Of a stretch of 64,000 nt of DNA, positions 14,651 through 61,775 are shown piece by piece (the first letter of the stretch is position 1; each line of letters begins with the position of its first letter). The position numbers and the translations under genes are program-made. Origin of the DNA: Talpa occidentalis. Taxonomy: Eukaryota; Chordata; Mammalia; Eulipotyphla; Talpidae. The DNA lies in NCBI RefSeq assembly GCF_014898055.3, contig NW_023605305.1, positions 115,912,734-115,976,733 on the forward strand, given 5' to 3'. A model generated the notes under the pieces. The model saw nothing but the letters and a program-made list of their open reading frames with translations, made no database searches and was not told where the DNA came from.

Positions 14651-15110
14651 TGAGCTCTGTGAAGCCATCGTCTCCATCTTACAGACAAGCACGTCCCTGC
14701 TCCCGGCCTCTGTGAGACAAGGAAGTGTCATAAACGTAAGTCATGGGACCTCCCTGGTGGCGCAAGGGGTTAAGCACTGCACTATGAAGCAATCCCCAGC
14801 CTCTGCAGCACGAGTTCGATCCCCGGCTGGCCAGAGAGAAACCCACATGGCGCAGCAGACCTCTCCTGTCTCCCCGCTGCTCCCCTCAGCAGTGTATTTC
14901 AGTCAGTCTGTCTGTTCTGCTCCCCACTCTGTCTCTGGTGAATCCTCTCACCCCCCGCATCTCTGGCCTGTACCCCAGCTCTTGTATGCATAAATCAATC
15001 AATCAATAAATAAATAAATGTAAGTCAGGAGCAGAGAAGTGACTGGCGGGGCCTGGCCTTGGATCCGGAGTTTGGCTCCAGAGTCCATGCTCTTAACCAC
15101 TGGCGGGGGC
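14651..15110 (-). mobile_element. MIR element split by a younger SINE
   Basis: Antisense MIR blocks occur on both sides of the SINE: ATCGTCTCCATCTTACAGAC to the left and TTTGGCTCCAGAGTCCATGC then TCTTAACCACTG to the right. The SINE (14745-15019) interrupts it at GTAAGTCA, which is duplicated. Confidence 0.7.
14745..15019 (+). mobile_element. tRNA-derived T+ SINE inserted in MIR
   Basis: Full-length plus copy, GGGACCTCCCTGGTGGCGCA head, GAGTTCGATCCCC B box, CATAAATCAATCAATCAATA tail. Duplication GTAAGTCA on both sides. Confidence 0.92.
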
Positions 15111-15362
15111 TGTGGGCCTTGTCACGGGACCGTCCCTCAGAAGCAGTCGACCTGACAGAACATTCACTAAGGCAAAGCCTCCTGAGGCTGGCCTGCTGGT
15201 CTGAGTCGTTTTCCCCACAACCACACATTCTCGGCCTGATGCGGCAGAGGCAGCAGTGGGGCAGGCTGCTGAGTTCTCCCGCTCACAGTCTCCTCACTCT
15301 GGGCTCCACTGGTTTGGAGACTCAGCACCCTGAGGTGACTTGCTTCCACCCACAAAGAAGAT

Positions 15363-15632
15363 GGGGCCTCCCCTGGTGGTGCAGCGGTTGAGTGCTGGGC
15401 TACAAAGCTGCCTGCAGCTTCTGCCGCGCCGGTTCGATCCCCGGTCACCGGGTGAGGATCCCACATGGCGCGCAGACCTCTCCTGCTGTGCCCGCTGCTC
15501 CCCTCAGCAGTGTATTTCGTCAGTCTGCCTGTTCTGCTCCCCGCTCTGGCTCTGGTGAATTCTCTCACCCTCCCGCGCTTCTGACTGTACCCAGTGCTTG
15601 TATAAATAAATAAAAATTAAAAAAAAAAAAGA
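15363..15632 (+). mobile_element. tRNA-derived T+ SINE
   Basis: Plus copy close to the most conserved type seen here: GGGCCTCCCCTGGTGGTGCA, CCGGTTCGATCCCCGG, CTGACTGTACCCAGTGCTTG. AAAGAAG repeats at both edges. Confidence 0.9.
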
Positions 15633-16024
15633 AGAGACCCTAGCCGGTCATTGGAACCGGAGCCTGACCCAGCTCCCTGGCTTCTGGGGCTTTAAATTTA
15701 ATCCAGCCAATGAATAGGCAGGAAAGAGGGGTACCCTGTTACCCGGGGTGACGATGCCTGATGATTTAGAGAAAACAGGGTCCTTGACACAGCAGGCACA
15801 GGGGAGGGGGCCCAGGGATGTTTTCTATCAGGGGTTAAGGTTAACAGAAGACTGAACAACACACCCAAGAGCTCAGATCCTGTGTGTGTGGGGGGGGGGG
15901 GAGTTTAGATCCCCAGGGAAAGAAGCCCAAGCATGGGACGCGCTGGCTATGCTGAGGGTGTCTGGAGGCCGAGCTTGGGAACCAGCGGGTCCCAGCGAGA
16001 ACAGAACACGTGGCTGTGCCCCCC

Positions 16025-16170
16025 TCTGTTGGTTTCCACATCTGCCGCAGAGGATGATAATAATAGTTCAAACCTCAAATGTTTATTGTGGGAATCACGT
16101 AATCCTCATAAAGCACTAGAACAGGTCCAGCGTGTAGTAAACACTCGCTGAAGGTGGGTTATTATTAAGG
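16025..16170 (+). mobile_element. MIR fragment
   Basis: Sense MIR 3' half: GAGGATGATAATAATAGTTC, then AAGCACTAGAACAGGTCCAG, then TAGTAAACACTCGCTGA, close to the remembered consensus. Confidence 0.7.
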
Positions 16171-17420
16171 CGAGCGGATGAGAAGTAACAGAGAAGGCCG
16201 TAAACGCCGGGCCGACCTCAGATCAGTGGCAAACATGAGAACAGCACACACGGACCTGCAAAGGGGGGTTGCCAGCAGCTTTGTGCATGATCACCCCAAC
16301 CGGGGGAGAACCAACCCGACGTCCTTCAACATGCGGATGGCTGAGCCGCCGGCACGCACACTCTGGCATCGTCTCCTCGGCAATAAAAGACATGAACTCT
16401 CGTGCCGCGAAGGAAGCCAGCACCCAGATGAAAAGGAACCGACCTCATGGGAGCCAGTGCTGGTGGGCCACGTACCTGCTGACGCTAATCTCTAAAGTGT
16501 ATAAAGAGCTCATACAGCTCAGTAGCCAAAAGAAATCAAATGATCCAATTAAAAGTGGGCAGAGGCGATGAAAAGACATTTTTTCTAAAGAAGACAGACG
16601 GATGGTGAGCAAGGGACAGAAGGATGCTTAGCTGCCCCGATCACCAGGGAAATGGAAATCAAAACGAGGATAAGTGTTCTGTTCCACAGAACGGTTCCAG
16701 TGGCTGCTGTCAAGTAGACAAGCGCGTGGGGGAGGGGGTGGCGGCCAGGGGGCCTGGGGGCACTGTTGGTGGGAAGGTGAATTGGTGGCCACTGTGGAGA
16801 CAGTCTGCTGGGCCCTCAAAAAATCAAAAATAGCACTTGCAGGTGAGCTGGGCCTAGGTATTTTCTCTGAGGGAGACGAGACACTAACTCAAAGGGGAAC
16901 ATGCACCCCACACTCACTGCAGCACTACGCACAGCACCTGAGAGCCGGAACGAGGGTCACGGATGGGTGGATAGAGATGTTACATCTGTGCACACACACA
17001 CATGCACACGCAGGCACACACATGCACACACACAGGGTGGGGCATTACTCAGCCATAAAAAGAAGAGCATCTGTTGTGACAACATGTTGTGACAATTGTG
17101 TTGTGAAATGAGAAAGACAGATGCCCCATGCCGAGCCTACTCGTGTGTGGATTCTGCAAAGAAAAATAAACAAACCACACTCGTAAGAAAAACTACTTGG
17201 TGGCTGCAGAGGCAGGGGGTGAGCGAGATGGGTGCAGCGGATCACAGGGCACGAACTTCCAGCTACGAATCGACGCCCGGGAGTGGGAGGCGCAGGGAAG
17301 GGCTGGCGCTGCTGGCGCGGGGCTGCACGCTTGAGAGTCGCTAAGAGCAAATATTGAAAGTTCCCATCACAAGAAAGTGCTGTAGCTGTGGTGACGGATG
17401 TTAACTAGACTTATTGTCGG
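16171..17420 (+). mobile_element. L1 LINE fragment, ORF2 3' region
   Basis: Sense L1 blocks, diverged: ATAAAGAGCTCATACAGCTC, then CAATTAAAAGTGGGCAGAGG, then ACTGTTGGTGGGAAGGTGAA, then CATTACTCAGCCATAAAAAG. Stop codons throughout, so it is not functional. A (CA)n-rich tract at 16990-17035 sits within it. Confidence 0.8.
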
Positions 17421-17569
17421 TGAGCGTTTCACAATCTATCCAAATGCTGAGTCACTGGGCCTGTGCCTGGAGCTGCGGTGACCCACGTCCATCACAGGTC
17501 AACACAGATGCCGCCTGCCCTTACACGCAGCAGCTCCAGAGAGCCCGCGAAGTGAGGAAAAAAGTGCAG

Positions 17570-17702
17570 CCGTGTATTTCAGTGCATCCACCTGTTCTGC
17601 TCCCCACTCTCTCTGGTGGATCCTCTCACCCCTGCACCTCTGACCTACATACACCCCAGCTCTTGGATGCATAAATAAATAAAATAAATCTTAAAAAAAA
17701 AT
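17570..17702 (+). mobile_element. SINE 3' fragment
   Basis: Only the 3' half of the SINE is present (GTGTATTTCAGTGCATCCAC through GCATAAATAAATAAAATAAA). The tRNA head is missing. Confidence 0.8.
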
Positions 17703-17997
17703 GCAATACAAAAGGCTACATGCTTGATGAGTCACTTAGGTGACATTTTTGAAATGATGAAACTATAGAAACGGAGAGCGGAGGGGGTGGGGAGGTGAGG
17801 GTGGCTTGGGGGTAGGTGCATGGAGGGGGCCCTGGCGGGGATGGACAGAAACCCCTCGTCTCTGGACTGAGGGTGTTTGTGCCCTGGTTGTGGTATTTGC
17901 CAGTTTTGCCAGATTACCACTGGGAGAGACTGGGCAGAGGGGCCGCGGGGTCTCGTGCAAGTCTATGTCATTGTCTCAGCGTAAGAAGCCGAGTCAC

Positions 17998-18246
17998 GGG
18001 CCTCCCTGGTGGCACAAGCGGTTAAGTCTCAGCGCGGTGAAGCTGTCCGCAGCCTCTGCAGCACGAGTTCCATCCCTGGCCAGGGAGCTACCCACATGGT
18101 GCAGCAGACCCTCAAGAGGCTCTTCTATTTCAGTAGATCCCCTTGTTCTGCTCCCCACTCTGTCTCTGGGGAAACTTCTCACCCCCACAACCTCTGGCCT
18201 GTACCGCAGTTCTTGTATGCATAAATAAATCTTAAAAAAAAAAAGA
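17998..18246 (+). mobile_element. tRNA-derived T+ SINE, internally shortened
   Basis: Plus copy with intact head and tail. The middle block of other copies (CTCTCCTG through GCAGTGTATTTC) is replaced by a short divergent stretch, so about 25 bases are missing. Confidence 0.83.
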
Positions 18247-19740
18247 AGTTAAGACGAAGACTGTCCTTTCTACTCAGATTTCCTTCCTTTCTTTGCTGCA
18301 TGTGCATTTGTAAGTGTGAGCATTTGCCGATTTTGTGGTGTGCATACTTGTGATTTCAGCTCCCCGGGTCCTCTCATGCAGCTCACTGGCCAACAGCCTG
18401 CGCTGCCTGCCCTCTGTGGCCTAGTCCAAGGTGCGAGTTACAAGGCACGCTGGGCTGGGAAGGGCGCTGGGCTATCTCAAGGGAAGTGCGCAACGAAGGG
18501 CCACTTTCCGGAGACCATTGCGGGCAGCAGCCTCTCAAAAGCGTGAAGTTAGACCCAAATTCGGTTTTATGGAAATACCTGAACAAGCGCATAAAGGTGT
18601 TAAACAACAACAACAACAACATGCCCACTGCAGTGTTATTTGGTGGCGTGAAGACAGTAGCCAGTCAGTCCCTCACCAGGAGAGAGGCTGGGCCTGCGCC
18701 CCGGAGTCCAACTGGGACCCCCTCCACTGCCATGAGGAAGCGCCTAGAAGGTGGCTCTGCTGCCCCGACTTCCCTGCGGAGGAACTCGATTGGCAGCCAA
18801 AGGAGAAAGGCCACAAGGCAGGAGGGGCGCAGGCAGCTGTGTGGCCTCCGTGGAAGCCCTGACAGTGGCCTGTGCGTCCGGAGCCAGTCCTGTACCCCCA
18901 CCCCTCGCGCACCCCTCACTCTGCTCCCGGAGTGCCTTCTGCCCCAGCCGGCCTCTCCTCTCACTGGGTCCCCTTCCCAGTCTTTAAAATTCCTGTGGGC
19001 TGCCATTCCCAGAACAAGAGCGGGGCAGCGAAGCTGCTGCAGGCCCAGTGAGTCATCAGGACCAGGAAAGAGGAGGGGCCGCTAGCCTGGGGTGTAAAAG
19101 GGACCTGTGTGCACCCCTTGATTCCACGAAGAAAGGAAGCAACTAAGTCTGTGTGCCAGTGGATAAAAACAGCCGGCAAGATCACAGCATAGAAAGGGAA
19201 CCTCTTTTGCAGAGGAGTGAAATCCGCGCGTTTAACCCCGTGCGTGTGTTTTGTAACAACAGTTACTGTTTATAGACTGTCGGAAACTCCTGTTTGGGCC
19301 CAAGCAGGCCTGAACAGGGGACACTTCACAAAGCTCAGGGGTCACCATCTCAAGGTCCTGAGCCCACATGCCAGTGTCCTTGGTGCCTTTAAACTGAACG
19401 GGGTGGAATGTCTGTGCCCCCCTCGGAGCGGCCCAGGCCTGGGAGCAAGCTGGTCACTCTGCATTACTCAGATTCCTTTGTGGTAACAGAATGTATTCCA
19501 CTGACTCCCCTCCCGGCGGGTGGACGGCCAGGGCTGGCTGCTCTGGCCAGACACCTGCTTCCCCACACCCGTGTCTAAGTCAGGCGTAGCCCCGCCACCT
19601 TGCACAGGGGTTCCTCAGTGTCATCAGGTGCCATCAAGTTGCCTTATCAGGCCTGCGTCAGCTCCACACCATCAGGGCCTGTCAGCTCTGTTATGCCTCT
19701 GTGGCCCATGTCTTCTCCACAGCTGATACTGCTACTTGGT
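18247..19740. other. Intergenic DNA, no gene seen
   Basis: No recognisable exon, RNA gene or SINE; (AAC)n at 18604-18619. Moderately GC-rich open frames around 18.4-19.1 kb have no familiar domain and no matching splice signals. Confidence 0.5.
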
Positions 19741-19777
19741 TTCACTGTTGATACTTTTTAAATTGTTTTCAAACATT

Positions 19778-19980
19778 TTATTCATTTATGCATACAAGAG
19801 CTGGGGTGCAGGCCTGAGACAGGGTGGGGAGCAGAACAGGCAGATCTACTGAAATCCACTGCTGAGGGGAGCAGCGGGGAGACAGGAGAGGTCTGCTGCG
19901 CCAGTGGGTAGCTCCCTGGCCAGGGCTGAACTTGTGCTGTAGTGGCTGCTGAGACTTAACCCTGCCCCCCCAGGGAGGCC
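19778..19980 (-). mobile_element. tRNA-derived T+ SINE with deletions
   Basis: Minus copy of about 200 bases lacking parts of the head and the CTCTCACC block, inserted in antisense L1 sequence. Confidence 0.8.
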
Positions 19981-20560
19981 TGGAGCACACTATTTTGAGT
20001 TGACAGTTTCGTGTTCACAATAGCAGGGTCGCTAGGTCTCTGGAATTTCCATTTTCAGTTTTCTTAAGGTGAATCCAGATCACTTTCCACAGCGACAACA
20101 CCAGTTTACCTCCCCAACAACAGCGCACTGAGTCGCTGCCAAGCTCCCGGGTCAGCCCTTCTCCCAGCTGCGGAGGGCACCCGGGTCTCGGTGGGCTTGG
20201 CCTGCCTCTCCCTTACTGAAAGCGACGGGGCCCATTTCCCACTCACCCGTCGGCCTTCTGGAGTCCCTCTCGCGAACTGTCTGCTCAGATTGGCTACCAA
20301 CCTGCCAATTGGGTTGTTAGGCATTTTCTTATCGTTTCATTAAGTTTCTATGTATCTTGAGTGTCAACTTCTCATCACTCGTCGTCAGCTGTGTATATGT
20401 GCGTATTCCCTCCCGCTCGGCGGGATGTCTTTTTAATCTATTTATTCTCAGTCACTGTGTAAACCTGGTACTCTCCCTGCCCAGGGCTATCAAATCTGCC
20501 CTTCTCACTCAGCAATGCCAGTGTAAGAGTATGCTAAGAGCATACTCTTAGCAGAAATCA
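19981..20560 (-). mobile_element. L1 LINE fragment
   Basis: Antisense L1 blocks as known from ORF2: CCATTTTCAGTTTTCTTAAG, CACTTTCCACAGCGACAACA, GTATCTTGAGTGTCAACTTC. Not coding. Confidence 0.7.
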
Positions 20561-21352
20561 TTTTATAATTGCCCTTCTCATCTCTGAACTGTCTGAAATA
20601 GAAGGGTTCAGGGGGAAATTCGACCATCTGAGACCAGACAGGGGTCACGGACCTAGGAGGAGGTAGGGTTGAGCATGAAATCTCTTCCACCCCTTTTAGA
20701 ACTTGGGGTCATGCAGTTCAGTAAACACTTCAAGGGGGAACATATGAGGAGCAGAGGGAACAGAAATGGGTGTGTAAACACTTTGTTTTTATTCTGGGCA
20801 CCTGGGCTCTGAGCTCGTGGGTGTAGGAGGAGCCCAGGCTGGGGTCACGCGGGCTGAGTGTCCAGTCATGTCTGCAAGAAGAAATGATTTTTTCCCAAAT
20901 ATTTGCGCCACTCTTCTTACTGTCTTATTTTTTCTGCTGTAGATTCCAAAAAAATTAGATAATCTTCCAAACAAAGGTGGCTATTTATGGTGACAGTGGC
21001 CTTTCCTACCTAGTTCCTGATTTGAGTACTTCAGCAGATAAAAGTTTGTTGCGGGGTTTTGGGAAAAGCATTGCAGTTCCCTCTTCTGTTTATACTCCCA
21101 TTTTGGGGGCCTTAGTTGGAATAACATAGAAGCTGACACGGCCATCGAGGTCCCCCCTCTACTTCGCTGTAACGGGAATTATGCTGACAAAGACATCAAG
21201 AGGAGACTCATTTACAGTCCATGATCTACAGGAGGGGAAGATGAGCCCTCAAGATGAAGAACCGTCTCTAGGGAAAGGGAAACCATGTTGTAGATGGAAA
21301 TATTTAATATAAAGATGCCTCTTCTCAAATTAATAAGTAATTATTTTCCACT
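20561..21352. other. Intergenic DNA, no gene seen
   Basis: AT-rich sequence with no recognised gene or repeat. A short inverted repeat (GTATGCTAAGAGCATAC, 20527-20543) lies just upstream. Confidence 0.45.
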
Positions 21353-21363
21353 AAGAATCTCAA

Positions 21364-21625
21364 TGGGGCCTCCCCTGGTGGCGCAGGCGGTTGAGCACGG
21401 TGCTGTGAAGCCGTCTGCAGCCTCTGCAGCACCGGTTTGATCCCGGCCAGCTGGAGAGGGTCCCACACGGCGCTGCGGACCTCTCCTGTCGTGCCCGCTG
21501 CTCCCCTCAGCAGTGTATTTCATCAGTCTGCCTGTTCTGTTCCCCGCTCTGTCTCTGGTGAATCCCGCGCATCTGGTCTGTACTCTAGTTCTTGTATAAA
21601 TAAATAAATAAATCTTAAAAAAATA
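21364..21625 (+). mobile_element. tRNA-derived T+ SINE
   Basis: Plus copy flanked by AAGAATCTCAATGG on the left and AAGAATCTCAATGG on the right, a perfect 14-base target duplication. Confidence 0.93.
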
Positions 21626-21649
21626 AAAGAATCTCAATGGATTTGAAGA

Positions 21650-22098
21650 ATTGGAAGAAATCATTTTAAAGTTCACATGGTAGAATAGTGCATGGAAATA
21701 CCTAGAAAATTCTAAAAACTTTCTTGGGGGTTATTTTTGGGGTTATTGTCTTCATGTTGAAACACATTACAAATTAACTATAGAACAGAGGCTAGAAATA
21801 TTTTAAGTATATTTAAGGACATATTATTTGAAGGTAGACAAAGGAAAAGGATGTTTAATTCTTGATGATGTTAGAATAATTGTGTATTGATCTAGAAGAA
21901 AATTAAGTTAGATGCACTATGTCATACCATATACAAAAACATAACTCAGAGAACAAAGATCCAAATTGACACAAAGGGAAAAACTATGAAGAAGCAATTC
22001 ACAGAAGAGATTTAAATATGACACTCTTCACCGTCCTAATGGAAGTTTAATGAACAAAGATATTTTCACCATCAGATTGGCAAGGCTCAAAAAAAGAT
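21650..22098 (+). mobile_element. Probable worn L1 fragment
   Basis: AT-rich sequence with L1-like pieces (GAAGAAGCAATTCACAGAAG, then CCATCAGATTGGCAAGGCTC). Assignment is weak. Confidence 0.4.
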
Positions 22099-22375
22099 AG
22101 GGCCTCTCTAGTGGCGTAAGGGGGTAAGCAACGCACTGTGACGCAATCCACAGCCTCTGCAGCAGGAGTTTGATGCCTGGCCAGGGAGCAACCAACATCC
22201 CTGGCCAGCCAGGGCGCAGCAGACCTCTCCTGACTCGCCCGCTGCTCCCCTCAGCAGTGTATTTCATCAGTCTGCCTGTTCTGCTCCCCACTCTGTCTCT
22301 GGTGGATCCTCTCACCCCCCGCATCTCTGACCTGTACCCCAGTTCTTGTATAAAAGTAAATCAACCTTTAAAAAA
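22099..22375 (+). mobile_element. tRNA-derived T+ SINE
   Basis: Plus copy with a 20-base local duplication in its middle (CCTGGCCAG occurs twice around 22177 and 22200). Confidence 0.87.
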
Positions 22376-22458
22376 ATTTATAAAAATATACAAAATTTGT
22401 AAATGTGCACGCCAATTTATACAATCGATCACCACGGAGGAAATAAAAAGACTCTACT

Positions 22459-22756
22459 CTTTTTTTTTTTTTTTTATAGAGGCATGTTTTTATTTTATTT
22501 ATTTGTTTGTTTTTGTTTATACAAGCACTGGGTACAGTCAGAAGCGCAGGAGGGTGAGAGAATTCACCAGAGCCAGAGCGGGGAGCAGAGCAGGCAGAAG
22601 GACCGAAGCACACTGCTGAGGGGAGCAGCGGGCGGCAGGAGAGGTCTGCGCGCCATGTGGGACCCTTGCTGGGGGCCGGGGATCAAACCAGCGCTGCAGA
22701 GGCTGTGGGCAGCTTCGCAGCCCAGCACTCAACCGCTGTACTACCAGGGGAGGCCC
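22459..22756 (-). mobile_element. tRNA-derived T+ SINE
   Basis: Minus copy with an extended tail that includes ATAGAGGCATGTTTTTATTT, the same tail extension seen in the copy at 7110-7120, so the two belong to one subfamily. Confidence 0.88.
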
Positions 22757-25054
22757 CAGTTTTAGGTTTTAAAGGAGCCAAGTGCAGTTGCCCACACAGG
22801 CTGCCCGGGCCAGGGGGCTCCCACAGCCGTTCCCCCATGTGGTTTTGCCTCCCCGAGGTCATCTCGCTAGCTGGGGCGCCTCCTGGGTCTGACTCGCCTT
22901 CCCTAGAGGAGGAGGGCACCGAGCACTCTCCAGAGAAGTGTGTGTGTGTGTGGGGGGGCAGGGGGGCCCACCAGGCTGACCGGGTCAACTCTCAGTGAGC
23001 TCGTTGTGCACCGGGAGCAGCCCTCCCTGCAGGCTGCCCGGTGGCGGCAGGCCCACCTGTCCTCTCTGCTGTGCGGGAGCTGCACTCCTGGGACTCGTGT
23101 TGTCATCCTGAGCGCTGTCCGGGAATGTGGGTGCGACATCACTGGCTATTTTATATGCGTCCCCCCCCACCCCCGCCCGTGGACTGGAAAGAACAGGAAG
23201 AAAGGGGAGCAGAGAGACCGCGGCCGGCCAAGGGGCTGTGCGCTTCACCGGACGCGGTGCGAGCGTGAGCTCAGGGCGTTCTGTCGCAGGTCAGGGAGGT
23301 GGCAGGTTGGGCCCGGGCAGCTGGAGAAGTTTCCTGAAGTGGTTCATCAGGGGGTGGCCTTGACAGTGACTCTGTCATTCACTAAGTCACGTCTTCGTTG
23401 CAGTGGCGGGAAGGAGGGTGCTGTAAGGGCGCCCCTCAGATTCCACAAGCTTGCCAGGCAGCTCCCGGGGCCACGCTTACCGGGGACTAAAGGACACGAC
23501 GAAAGCTCCCGCCCAACAGCCAGATGAAGGGACAGGGTGAGGTGGGCGGGGTGCAGGGGCTACCCCACCCCGAGGGTGTGTCCTCCTTCTGGAGAGGACG
23601 GTGGCCCCGAGGGACACAGCTGACGGGAAATGGTTCAAAAAATAACAGCGGGTGTTTCTGGCTGTCCCAGAGGGAGCTGCACTCTGGCAAGGGGAGTGAG
23701 GTCCCCGGCAGGCTGGGGAGGAGGCTGGACACCCAGTTTTCAGCTACAGCGGGTGCTTTGTGCCTGAGGGTTCCACGTCCTCAGATTCAATTACTTGCTT
23801 GTGGGGAAACAGGGCGCTGGGGGTTCCCCGGGCTCCACCCTGGACTCCCCCCTCCCTGCTCCCAGGGGCTGCTTCCTCCTTCTCTGCGGCTGCTCAGCAC
23901 CTGGCCCACTCCTACCAGGTGACTTTTGTTAGGTTGAAAAAAAGAAAACTGAACCACTTTAAAAAACCTGTCATGTGCTGGTCACCCAGAAAGCGAAAGG
24001 CATCTCCCCGTGGCAGGGGGTAAAGCCCGGCGAGCCCGCGGCAAGGTCACAAAGGGCACAGGGATTCGAGGGGAGGCGTGGGGGTGCTCCGGGAGGAGGG
24101 GAGGGAGCCGCCCGGGAGGTCTGCCCCAGACTGCCAGTTCTCCGAGCCAATGGCAAGTAGACACAATTTTGATGGGGAAAATATTTTTTTTAAGAATTAA
24201 AAAATTTATTGACATTAGAGTCAAGATTTAATAAAATATTTTAAACAATTCAATATCACCAGGCCAAGCCTGCAGACGGCCTTGGGGGAGGAGCGTGGGG
24301 GCTGCCTGGGGGTTCGGGCTGGGCTGGGCTAGCAGGTCTGCTTCTCCCCAGCTCTGCCCTTTCTGAGCACCCCCACTCCCACGCACGAGTCCCGGGGTGA
24401 TTCTGAGAGTGGCTGGCGGCCCCGGGCAAGGTGGTCTGGATGGCAGGGCTGGGGAGGGCCTGGTGGGCCTCCTGACTGGGAGGTGTGCCCGGGGGTGTCA
24501 GGGCTGCGGAACAATGAACCAAGAGGGGCTGCCCCACGCTGACCTCAGGGGCCTGGAAGGCCTCATTAACCTAGAGGCGTGAGGCTGCCTGGACACCCAG
24601 AAGGTTCCTAGGGAAGGAGCCTCATCCTGTTGAAAAGCGGCAAATCAACACAGGTGCTCTCAGGGTGTCTGCAGCCACTTCACAGGCGGTGCGCGGCTCT
24701 GCAGTAGGAACCACCTCAGAAGATGCCCTGAACTCCGTGGCCTGGGGGGATTCCCAGGGGGCCTCCTTGCAGGTCACTTGAACTGCTGCCCAAACAGATG
24801 TCAGGAAATAGCTCCCCACAAGCCTGCCTGAGTCAGACCCACAGGCCAGGCGAAGTGAGCGTGAACCAGCGGGCATGGCCAGCTGCTTCCGGCAGCTGGA
24901 GCACACCTGCCAGCACACCTGCTCAGGTAGAAGGCCCCAGACGGCTGCTGCAGGGGGAGAGCGTGCCCCCTGCTGCCGGGGCGCAGACACAGCGCACAGA
25001 TGGGCTCCAGGGAACTGAACTGGCTCAGAACAAAGCAGCAAGAGCACTGCTGGA
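22757..25054. other. Intergenic DNA downstream of MRPL22, no gene seen
   Basis: GC-rich, with (GT)n at 22938-22952 and an AT-rich patch at 24180-24250 carrying AATAAA on both strands. No exon was recognised. The minus-strand AATAAA near 24205 could act as a distal MRPL22 poly(A) site, but nothing else supports that. Confidence 0.45.
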
Positions 25055-25581
25055 AGCAGACAAGAACAGGCTTTATTGAATAGAAGAAAACTTCCAAAGT
25101 TAAAGCGGTCCTGGACTTTTAGGTGAGTGCCCCTAATAAAATCTAAGTTACAGCGAAAGCAGGACGACAGCCATCGCCCCGGGCCCCGGGCCCGCGGGGA
25201 CTGAGGGGAGCTGGAAGCGCAGACCCTGAAACACTCCCAGGGCAGCTGGTTCACCTCCACCCTCCCAGGGCCACGAGGAAGCAGGTGGGTCAGGACAGGC
25301 GAGTGCCCATCCCTGCGCAGGCAGCACTGTCTGCTCCCCTGCAGGGCACCGGCTGGAAGGCCACGGTCCCTTCAGAAGGGACTTGAGCCGGCCCCCTCCC
25401 AGGGGCCAAGGCCTCAGACCACAGCCAGAGGCTGGCGCCACGGGCAGAGCCTTGGATGTCACTTCCGCGAAGCCAGCACTTGTGCGTCGGCTCAGAAACG
25501 CCACGACGGGTCACACAAGGCATCTGTCCTTAACTCGCGTTGGCCTCAGGAAGCAGGGCGCCGCCGCAGCCGGCCTGGCCG
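25055..25581 (-). other. MRPL22: MRPL22 3' UTR
   Basis: Runs from the TGA stop to just past the poly(A) signal. About 500 bases and GC-rich. The end point is inferred from the signal, not seen. Confidence 0.65.
25072..25077 (-). promoter_or_regulatory. MRPL22: MRPL22 poly(A) signal AATAAA
   Basis: Minus strand reads TTCAATAAAGCCTG about 505 bases after the stop. It is the first canonical hexamer downstream of the MRPL22 coding end. Confidence 0.75.
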
Positions 25582-35988
<10,407 letters not shown>

Positions 35989-36039
35989 CTTCCCTCGGCC
36001 CTACGGAAGCCCGCGCGGGCCGCCGCCGGCTCGCCAGCA

Positions 36040-36083
36040 CGCATGCGCGGGCCGCCGCCGCCCGCCGTCGTTGTCATGGAGAC
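36040..36083. promoter_or_regulatory. NRF1-like and X-box-like motifs upstream of MRPL22
   Basis: CGCATGCGCG at 36040-36049 matches the NRF1 core, common in nuclear genes for mitochondrial proteins. GTTGTCATGGAGAC at 36070-36083 resembles the RFX X-box palindrome. Motif matches only. Confidence 0.55.
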
Positions 36084-36138
36084 GGCCGACGCGCCGCGCG
36101 CGCTGAAAGGGCGCCCAGGCGGATGCCCGAGTCAGTGA

Positions 36139-61203
<25,065 letters not shown>

Positions 61204-61775
61204 GCTGCCGGCCCTCCAGAAGCAGCTGGTCCGAACTTTGGACACTTGGCCTCTGCCACCCGCCTCACCGGTGACCTCACACTGGCCCAGACGGCACAGC
61301 TCCACCCGGACTCGGGGCTGTGGGCCCTGACCCCGCAGAGCGGCCGTGTGGCCCGTGTCCTTCACACGCTGCCTCTCCCAAGGTTCTGCTGGGTCATAAA
61401 TGTTGCCCGCGTCCGAGGTGGCTGGCTGCGTTCTGTGACTTCGCTCTTTTTTCACTGGTTCTTGTTGCTCTGGGCTCCCCTGCCAAGGCCAGAGTTGGAG
61501 TGTGAAGTCGGCCTTACCGTCGAGGCGCTCCTTTGCGCTCCGTCTGAACTGCAGGAAGGGGTCAAACAGCAGGTTTTCTCATGTCCTGTGAGCACGTCTG
61601 GACACGCCCCCTACGAAGGCCATGGACAGACGGGCACTGACTCGGCTGCGTCATCCCTTCTTGTGGGGAGCGACGGTCGGAATAGCTCAGGAAGAGGCCA
61701 CTGCTGTCTTGCTGGTCCTCGGTCTTCCCAGGGCCGCAGGACCTTGGAGAATTAAAAGCAGGTGTTCTTGGGAGA
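61204..61775 (+). other. GEMIN5: GEMIN5 3' UTR
   Basis: Extends about 570 bases from the stop to just past the only nearby poly(A) hexamer variant (ATTAAA at 61751-61756), a length in keeping with the human transcript as I recall it. The end is inferred. Confidence 0.6.
61751..61756 (+). promoter_or_regulatory. GEMIN5: GEMIN5 poly(A) signal ATTAAA
   Basis: GGAGAATTAAAAGCAGGTGT TCTTGGG: a common variant hexamer followed by a GT-rich stretch. No AATAAA lies between the stop and 63.1 kb on this strand. Confidence 0.6.

Noticed and set aside
2976..25054. CRISPR-like, phage or bacterial accessory system
   Set aside because: No spaced repeat array or operon structure. The repeats are retroposons and the genes are spliced mammalian genes.
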